A stretch of DNA of 14,224 nt from the NCBI GenBank assembly GCA_002417975.1, contig DIDE01000049.1, positions 1 to 14,224 of the forward strand, in the 5' to 3' direction. The DNA is from Eggerthellaceae bacterium UBA5808. Its GTDB lineage: Bacteria; Actinomycetota; Coriobacteriia; Coriobacteriales; Eggerthellaceae. Every line of letters starts with the position of its first letter. The stretch's first letter is position 1. Positions 1 to 5,400 of this stretch are shown one piece after another. A program made the translations under genes and the position numbers. Under the pieces are notes generated by a model. The model had not been told where the DNA came from, made no database searches, and saw nothing but the letters and a program-made list of their open reading frames with translations.

Positions 1-1252
1 CAACTACCCAGATGGTGCCACCCTTATTAAGTAAGGATTTTGCATGGGCAAACGAGCTAACTGCCTTTGAAGGACTCGCTCCACTCGCCGCATCTGATGC
101 CGCAATCTGCGAGGAGTTATCGCTCGCCGTAGTCGAGCCAACAAATACGTTATCGAGCGTCGCTGTTGACTCAAATGATACCGCTGATTCCGATGACGCC
201 GCTAACGCTGGTGCTGCCGTCGCGATGCTGCCATCTATAGTCAGCGCGCCATTGAGATCTGCATAATCTGCATCTATATAGGTGACGTTATATAAAAGAT
301 ATTCACGTTGTGCGAAAGCTGAAGTTGTTTGGCTATCATACCAAGCATTGTATGAATCGCCCTTAGCTATAGTCATCGAAGCCATCGCATCGGGAGAAAT
401 TTGGGCAGTCATAACTCTATGCTGAGCGAGCTTCCCGGCCGGTATAAACTCATCAAAAACTCCAGTTTGCCCAAGCGATATGCCAGATGGATTCACCATG
501 CCATTTTCTTGCCCAGCGTATTCAAACGTACCTACCGATTGTCCAAGAACTACTGCATCATCTGATATGCCTGTCGGAACAATAAGTAGCGACGATACCG
601 CTTCGAGATCACCCGCACTATATCGATGAGCGATACCACCAGGAACAGTATAGAGAGATGCCGCCGTTACTCCGTTTCCATTGGCAAACGTATGTCCAGC
701 TGTACAGCAATCAATAACTTCGCTGTATTCCTTAATGGCACTTGTAGGATCTGCGCTCGTCACCGCAGAAACATACAACGTATTATTTGAATCCGACGTG
801 ACAATCACCGTTACCACTTGTGCGTCCATTGTCGTTATCACGTTTGACGTATCATCTGCACGAGCAATCGTATACGTATACTGGCCAGGTGCAGTAAAGG
901 TAATAGTGCCAAAATCGATCGGTGCCGTTGACCCAACCGTTGCATCCGCAGAATAAAGTGCGCTTCCTGTCGGTACTGACGCAGCTGGCGCACCATCGTT
1001 GGCGGCAATAGTAAATAATAAGACCTGGTCATCCTCTACCGATGCAGGTAGCTCCGAAAACGAAACTTGAGCAAGCGGCTGAGCGCCACAAATACTCGCC
1101 GTTTGAACGGTAACCGAAGAATCATCCGAATCCGCATATGAGGGCTGCAACATGGGATTGAACGGCAGGACACACCACGACACCGCACACAGCAAGACCA
1201 GAGCTATGACATAGATCTTAGCCTCGGCAACAATGTGATTGACAATCATCAT
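1..1252 (-). CDS. Secreted surface protein with pilin-linkage-like domain, 3' end cut off by window
   Basis: The reverse strand is open from 1252 to the window edge, giving 417 residues with no stop codon. Two ATGs lie in tandem at 1252 and 1249, with an AAGAGGA ribosome site about 6 bases upstream. Residues 1-40 form a signal peptide (hydrophobic core 13-30, likely cut after SYA). Residues about 60-155 resemble the streptococcal pilin isopeptide linkage domain (FctA/Spy0128 type): an FSELPA strand, a DFGTITFT strand, then GQYTYTIA and VVTVIV. The Lys and Glu normally used for the isopeptide bond appear absent. Residues about 160-345 are unrecognised. Residues 345-400 are Ser/Ala-rich, and the visible end (SLLNKGGTIWVV) resembles the start of a parallel beta-helix adhesin repeat, which is a weak inference. 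It is the third gene of the pilin-like operon, 71 bases after its neighbour. It is probably a large wall-anchored adhesin, with any anchor signal outside the window. Confidence 0.8.
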   Translation of the reverse strand, partial: MMIVNHIVAEAKIYVIALVLLCAVSWCVLPFNPMLQPSYADSDDSSVTVQTASICGAQPLAQVSFSELPASVEDDQVLLFTIAANDGAPAASVPTGSALYSADATVGSTAPIDFGTITFTAPGQYTYTIARADDTSNVITTMDAQVVTVIVTSDSNNTLYVSAVTSADPTSAIKEYSEVIDCCTAGHTFANGNGVTAASLYTVPGGIAHRYSAGDLEAVSSLLIVPTGISDDAVVLGQSVGTFEYAGQENGMVNPSGISLGQTGVFDEFIPAGKLAQHRVMTAQISPDAMASMTIAKGDSYNAWYDSQTTSAFAQREYLLYNVTYIDADYADLNGALTIDGSIATAAPALAASSESAVSFESTATLDNVFVGSTTASDNSSQIAASDAASGASPSKAVSSFAHAKSLLNKGGTIWVV

Positions 1253-1323
1253 GGATTCCTCTTTTCCGTTCACTTTACCCGTACACTCATATCTCAAATA
1301 CACAGTTTTAAGCGTTCGATTCT

Positions 1324-2946
1324 TTACCTAGTGCTCCTGGCAAAACGAATGCTCACCGTCAACAGACACACCGCTCCCGCTAAGCACGCAAGAGCAGCAA
1401 GCACGCGCCCTACGATGTTCCATTCGTCATTTGTTGCAGGAATAAGCGATTGTATAGATCCGCTTGATTCTGTTCCGTTTGGCTCTGAATATGATTGAGA
1501 AGCGCTTTCGCTTCCCGATTGCGTCTGAGAAGCATGATTTTCGATATGTGCTGTCGATACATTTTGAGAAACATCACTTTTGACAACAACATCAAATGTC
1601 TCCGTAGGCAACGTGCATTCAATATCATTACCAGATTCATCAATTGTATGAGGGGCTTGCGTCTCTACTAACACATATGAGCCGCTCCCCAAGCCCCCGA
1701 TCTCGGCATAACCCTGCGCATTAGTAACAAGTTCGATATCTGTCGCAGCCGCCCCCAGAGATGCACTACGCTGCAGAAACGTCCCTTGAGCAGCATTTTC
1801 TTTGCTTGTTGCAACTTTAAAATGTGCTCCTTCGAGACGCGTATCACTGTCACTTAGATACTTGTCAATTGCAATGCCACCAACCGTTATCGACGCTTCG
1901 TTCGATTCTCCTGTGACCGCAGCCGAAGCTGATGTTGCAGCGACAGGCGATAGCGATAGTGCAGCTTTCGAAATAAATGGCATAGATGCCGTAGATACCG
2001 TAGATGTTGTCGCAGGCATAATCGTATAGCCCGACTTCATAGGAAGCTTACCTGTCGTATCGTAGGCGGACTCGTTTACCTGTACTACTTCAGTAGCGGA
2101 AAGTGTCCGTCCCCCAGAAGTGTCAGCCACCTTTTTAAGACCGGACTCCGTGCAGGTCAACGTCGTACGATTGCGACTCGCATCATACGACACTATATAA
2201 TCGATACCCTCATCGAGCGTTCCAACAGTCGATCCATTTGTATTAAGAATCGAGATAGAGGTTGACCCCTTCGATGTGGAGCAATCGAGGTGAGCATCGA
2301 GTTGGAGCCATAATGATAGTTCAGATGCGGGAACGGTTGATCCCTTCGCATCCGTACTACGAAGGTCAGATGAAATGGTCATATTGGTGTGCAAGGTAGT
2401 TTGATCTCCGACACCAAGCACTTTATTGTCGGGTACCTCTAAGCTGAGCGTCGACGTCTGCTGCAGCTTTGGATACACCGATACATCCCATGTTTCACCT
2501 GCACTGTTTTCCTGCGATGTCATAGGAACCGCAACAAGGAATTTTGATAACGATTGATACCCCTGAGGAACACTCGTCTCAACCACATACACGCCTTGCT
2601 CCAGATTCGTAAATTTTGCCTGGCCAGAAGCATCAGTCACAAGAGATTGAGCAGGAAAGGAATCAAGCGGAAGAGAGTCGACCGTAACCAGAGGATTATC
2701 TCCATTAGCAGCGGCAGCATAATCAGAAAGTTTAGAAAGAGTAAAGTTAACTCCCTCAACCGGATTTGAACCGCTCGATGCTACTTTATCGCTATCTGCA
2801 GTAGACGTTGCCGCCGTAAGCGATATTGACCCCACTTGAGAAGCACATGCACACTGCGGATACAGCACACAAACACAGAGCAAAGCGCCTAAGCAGCATA
2901 GAGCAAAAGCCATACTCATCTTCCGGCAGGATACGCTATCGTTCAT
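1324..2946 (-). CDS. Pilin-like wall-anchored protein with two CnaB-type domains and IPATN anchor
   Basis: A 540-residue secreted protein whose ATG follows an AAAGGAGG site at good spacing. Residues 1-35 are a cysteine-rich signal peptide (likely cut after ACA). Residues about 36-165 look like a CnaB/SpaA-type domain with an E-box (YVVETSVPQGY, Glu123), ending in the pilin motif WDVSVYPK (Lys160). That Lys is used by class C sortases to link subunits in known pili. The first strand of this domain (GSISLTAAT) lacks the usual Lys. A middle domain spans about 168-345. A second CnaB domain at about 352-470 keeps Lys362, an E-box (YVLVETQAP, Glu428) and a final Asn470. A Ser/Gly-rich linker leads to LIPATND (501-507), a hydrophobic helix and a basic tail: a sorting signal with Asn in place of the usual Gly. 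It is second in the operon after the backbone-type pilin, which suggests an accessory or alternative shaft subunit. A basal or tip role is also possible. Confidence 0.87.
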   Translation of the reverse strand: MNDSVSCRKMSMAFALCCLGALLCVCVLYPQCACASQVGSISLTAATSTADSDKVASSGSNPVEGVNFTLSKLSDYAAAANGDNPLVTVDSLPLDSFPAQSLVTDASGQAKFTNLEQGVYVVETSVPQGYQSLSKFLVAVPMTSQENSAGETWDVSVYPKLQQTSTLSLEVPDNKVLGVGDQTTLHTNMTISSDLRSTDAKGSTVPASELSLWLQLDAHLDCSTSKGSTSISILNTNGSTVGTLDEGIDYIVSYDASRNRTTLTCTESGLKKVADTSGGRTLSATEVVQVNESAYDTTGKLPMKSGYTIMPATTSTVSTASMPFISKAALSLSPVAATSASAAVTGESNEASITVGGIAIDKYLSDSDTRLEGAHFKVATSKENAAQGTFLQRSASLGAAATDIELVTNAQGYAEIGGLGSGSYVLVETQAPHTIDESGNDIECTLPTETFDVVVKSDVSQNVSTAHIENHASQTQSGSESASQSYSEPNGTESSGSIQSLIPATNDEWNIVGRVLAALACLAGAVCLLTVSIRFARSTR

Positions 2947-3097
2947 TAGGCTCCTCCTTTCGACCCAATCCCTGTCTATCCCTAACCATTCATAACGGCT
3001 ACGCCGGGGGCCTCCGAACGTATGATCTGCGCTCGGAGGCCGAATACGATACGTCAGAAACTGGATATAATCTGATCAGCACATTGGGCTGGAATGA
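2947..3097 (-). promoter_or_regulatory. Intergenic hairpin between the two pilin genes (possible attenuator or processing site)
   Basis: In the 151 bases between the backbone pilin stop and the next ATG lies a perfect 9-bp stem GGCCTCCGA (3009-3017) / TCGGAGGCC (3033-3041). Its 15-base loop can pair a little further. A smaller CGGC/GCCG hairpin follows at 2996-3006. No T-run follows on the minus strand, so it is not a standard terminator. It may stabilise the upstream mRNA or cause partial termination, lowering expression of the second gene relative to the first. Confidence 0.5.
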
Positions 3098-4897
3098 TTA
3101 CATTTGCTGGTTTTTCTGACGGCGATACAAAACATATCCACCGGCAGTAAGCATGAGAAGAACGCCACCGATAACCATGCAGAGGACACCGGCACCACCA
3201 GTATTTGGCAGCTGGAATGATCCAGAACCTGCCTGACCAGTCTTGTAGGTAACAACACCGAATGAAGTCCCGTGCGAAGTAATAACGCTTTGGGCACTTG
3301 CTGTTGCCGTATTGGGAACATTTCCGCCTGATGCTGTTGTCGTATATTGTTTACTCGTACTGTTGTACGTAATTGACATTTTCACTTCGACAGGAGTCGT
3401 AAGCATAGTATATCCATCTGGTACAAGTGTCTCGCTAAGCCATAAGCTTACCTTTTGAGCTGTACCGGGATTGCTCTTAGCATCATCGAATGCAGCCTTG
3501 ACTGCGGCATACGTTGACCCATTGTCTTTCATTGTTGAGCCAGCAAGACCACTTATAGAAACCACACCATTCCTTGGGGAAACTAGTACAGGAATGCTAC
3601 CCTGGTTGAGATAAATACCGTTCGTTGCATTTTCGTAAGAGCTCGACAGTTGCCACATAGTTGAGCTTGTCATTACACTTGCCTGTGTTTTATCCGTTTC
3701 CGAAAGCTGAAGGCAACTAAAAGCAAATTCCCCTGTCGGGATTGCAGCACTCGTGGCACTGCCATCGGTTAGCACCTTAGAAGACGTATCTTTTACCTGA
3801 ACCACACCGGTATTCGTTACGCCTTTTGCCAGAGAAAGATTAACAATATTTGAGCTGACTTCACCTTTAACATGAAACTCTATTTCCGTTATAGGATTCG
3901 AGTCGTCTGATCCCCAAATTGCCTTTAGAGCTTCCGCACCATCGCTATTAAGTGTCCATGTAGTTGAAGGATCTATAGATGTAGCCTCTGGAATACTTGT
4001 TTTCGAAAAATACTTTGCAACATCAGATTCAGACCATGACGTTGATTGCCCACCATTTTGTTTGATAGTTGCAGAAGCCCCGGTAAGCGAGGTAATTGAA
4101 CTATTCTTGCTGGAGTTCGAAGAATCAGCTGGCTTCGTCGTAACTACAGGAACATCTTTAATGGACAAAGACATAGTCGATCCGTCAGTAGTTTTAATTT
4201 GTGTCCCTTTGCTTGCACCAAGTTCAAAGACGATCTTGTACTCAACGTCGTCACCTGCACCGACATATCCATCATGCGTTGAGCTTACAAGGGTTTTTTC
4301 GATATCTGAGCTTGCAACATCTTTAGGATAAACGACTACATCTTTATTATAAGAAGACGTTGCAGAATTATAGTAAGGAACCGTGATAATGCTCGGAGCC
4401 GCTACGTGAACCCCAAGGCTCTGCGCAGTTGTCTCATCTTCGACGAGCAGATAATACCCAAGGTCGAGACTGTTCCATGCAATCGTGCCAGATGCATTAG
4501 TTGCAGTTTTTTCTGTTCCCTGCACCGTACCGCCATACGTTTGAACAAAAGTCGGAACATCATCCTGGTCAGGAGCTGATGTCGCCGCAGAAGTCCCGCT
4601 AACCGATCCTTCCACCTTGCTTGTGTTCAACTTATAAAGTGTGAATTTAGCTCCTTGAAGTGTTGTACCACTTGGGCTCTGGCCCGAAGCACCAGTTCCC
4701 GTAACACTCGAAGCAGTATCGGTCTTATATTTATGAAGAGTGATCGACCCTTGCCCGGTCAAACCACCGTTATCAAATGCGAATGCCTGAGCATTCGTTC
4801 CAATCGTCATACAGAATGCCACGAGAAGCATCATAATAATAGATAATCCCGCTATTGAATATTTCAATCGTCCGTGTCGTACAAGTTCGTTACTCAT
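3098..4897 (-). CDS. Major pilin-type (SpaH/EbpB-like) backbone subunit with LPNTG anchor
   Basis: A 599-residue protein with all the marks of a sortase-assembled fimbrial backbone. The ATG follows a strong TAAGGAGGA site. Residues 1-40 are a signal peptide (basic start, hydrophobic core 13-30, cut after AFA). An N-terminal CnaB-like domain starts at GSITLHKYK (Lys56/58) and has an acidic E-box-like strand (YYLLVEDET, 148-156). The pilin motif VVVYPKD (187-193) supplies Lys192, the expected nucleophile for the inter-subunit isopeptide bond. A middle domain spans about 195-385. A C-terminal SpaA-type domain at about 385-530 carries an E-box (LSETLVPDGY, Glu489). The end is LPNTG (563-567), a membrane helix at about 569-590 and a YRRQK tail. 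It is the first gene of the operon and is divergent from the 984-residue adhesin gene. Known relatives are polymerised outside the cell by a class C sortase. None is seen in this window, so polymer formation is an inference. Confidence 0.93.
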   Translation of the reverse strand: MSNELVRHGRLKYSIAGLSIIMMLLVAFCMTIGTNAQAFAFDNGGLTGQGSITLHKYKTDTASSVTGTGASGQSPSGTTLQGAKFTLYKLNTSKVEGSVSGTSAATSAPDQDDVPTFVQTYGGTVQGTEKTATNASGTIAWNSLDLGYYLLVEDETTAQSLGVHVAAPSIITVPYYNSATSSYNKDVVVYPKDVASSDIEKTLVSSTHDGYVGAGDDVEYKIVFELGASKGTQIKTTDGSTMSLSIKDVPVVTTKPADSSNSSKNSSITSLTGASATIKQNGGQSTSWSESDVAKYFSKTSIPEATSIDPSTTWTLNSDGAEALKAIWGSDDSNPITEIEFHVKGEVSSNIVNLSLAKGVTNTGVVQVKDTSSKVLTDGSATSAAIPTGEFAFSCLQLSETDKTQASVMTSSTMWQLSSSYENATNGIYLNQGSIPVLVSPRNGVVSISGLAGSTMKDNGSTYAAVKAAFDDAKSNPGTAQKVSLWLSETLVPDGYTMLTTPVEVKMSITYNSTSKQYTTTASGGNVPNTATASAQSVITSHGTSFGVVTYKTGQAGSGSFQLPNTGGAGVLCMVIGGVLLMLTAGGYVLYRRQKNQQM

Positions 4898-5031
4898 AAG
4901 TATTCCTCCTTACGTTCATTACACATGAAAATTTGTAGACCAACTAACTACTGTTCTTTCATGCTGCACCATATGCGTCCCTTCTCTCTTTCAATCGATT
5001 TATGCAGCGAAAGCTTCTAAATACTTAATTA

Positions 5032-5059
5032 AATGTAAATGTAGACTTTTAGTTCACAA
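5032..5059 (-). promoter_or_regulatory. Candidate promoter of the pilin operon
   Basis: Read on the minus strand: TTGTGA (5054-5059), a 16-base spacer, then TACATT (5032-5037). Both are partial matches to a housekeeping promoter. AATGTA is tandemly repeated here (5032-5043 on the plus strand). It would give a leader of about 130 bases. Other choices exist in this AT-rich stretch. Confidence 0.3.
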
Positions 5060-5321
5060 AACTTAGTTAAATAATTTATATTAGCAGCACTATTTCACTC
5101 CATTTCGTTATTTCTCATATATTACATTAAGGATTCTTAATCTTTTACAAAGCAAGGGAATCCTGCGTCAGACAACGAGCACTCAATATCTTAAAAACTC
5201 GCCATATTACCTTGCAAAAAGCAATGAACATGCAGCTCATGTACAGACAAAGCGCTATCTGCACTGAGCACTCGTTTTCTTCGCCTATGCGTTTCATTTG
5301 CATACAACATACAGTTTTCTT

Positions 5322-5350
5322 TTGCATATATATTTTATTTGTTATATGCT
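5322..5350 (+). promoter_or_regulatory. Candidate promoter of the 984-residue adhesin gene, overlapped by a dyad
   Basis: TTGCAT (5322-5327), a 17-base spacer, then TATGCT (5345-5350), about 50 bases before the ATG. A perfect inverted repeat GCATATA (5324-5330) / TATATGC (5343-5349) covers both elements, as an operator would. The sequence is very AT-rich, so chance matches are likely. Confidence 0.4.
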
Positions 5351-5400
5351 CTTTAACATATATACCATGAAATGGACCATAACGGTAAGGTGACAAAACC

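Larger units (their letters stand above)
4898..5400. other. AT-rich divergent intergenic region between pilin operon and adhesin gene
   Basis: These 503 bases separate two divergent surface-protein transcription units. I see no gene: the only open frame of any length, on the minus strand, overlaps the adhesin start and looks unlike a protein. The region holds ribosome sites at both ends, candidate promoters at 5032-5059 (minus) and 5322-5350 (plus), and a 7-base inverted repeat AGGATTC/GAATCCT at 5130-5136 and 5158-5164. The low GC and length suggest binding sites for regulators, possibly for switching between the two surface structures, but this is inference. Confidence 0.6.

Noticed and set aside
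12..266. Plus-strand open frame of 84 residues
   Set aside because: It lies opposite the partial surface protein, which has a signal peptide, ribosome site and pilin-like domain. It is a shadow.
5177..5274. GAGCACTC repeated twice in the divergent intergenic region
   Set aside because: Only 8 bases, irregular spacing and no promoter alignment; probably chance.
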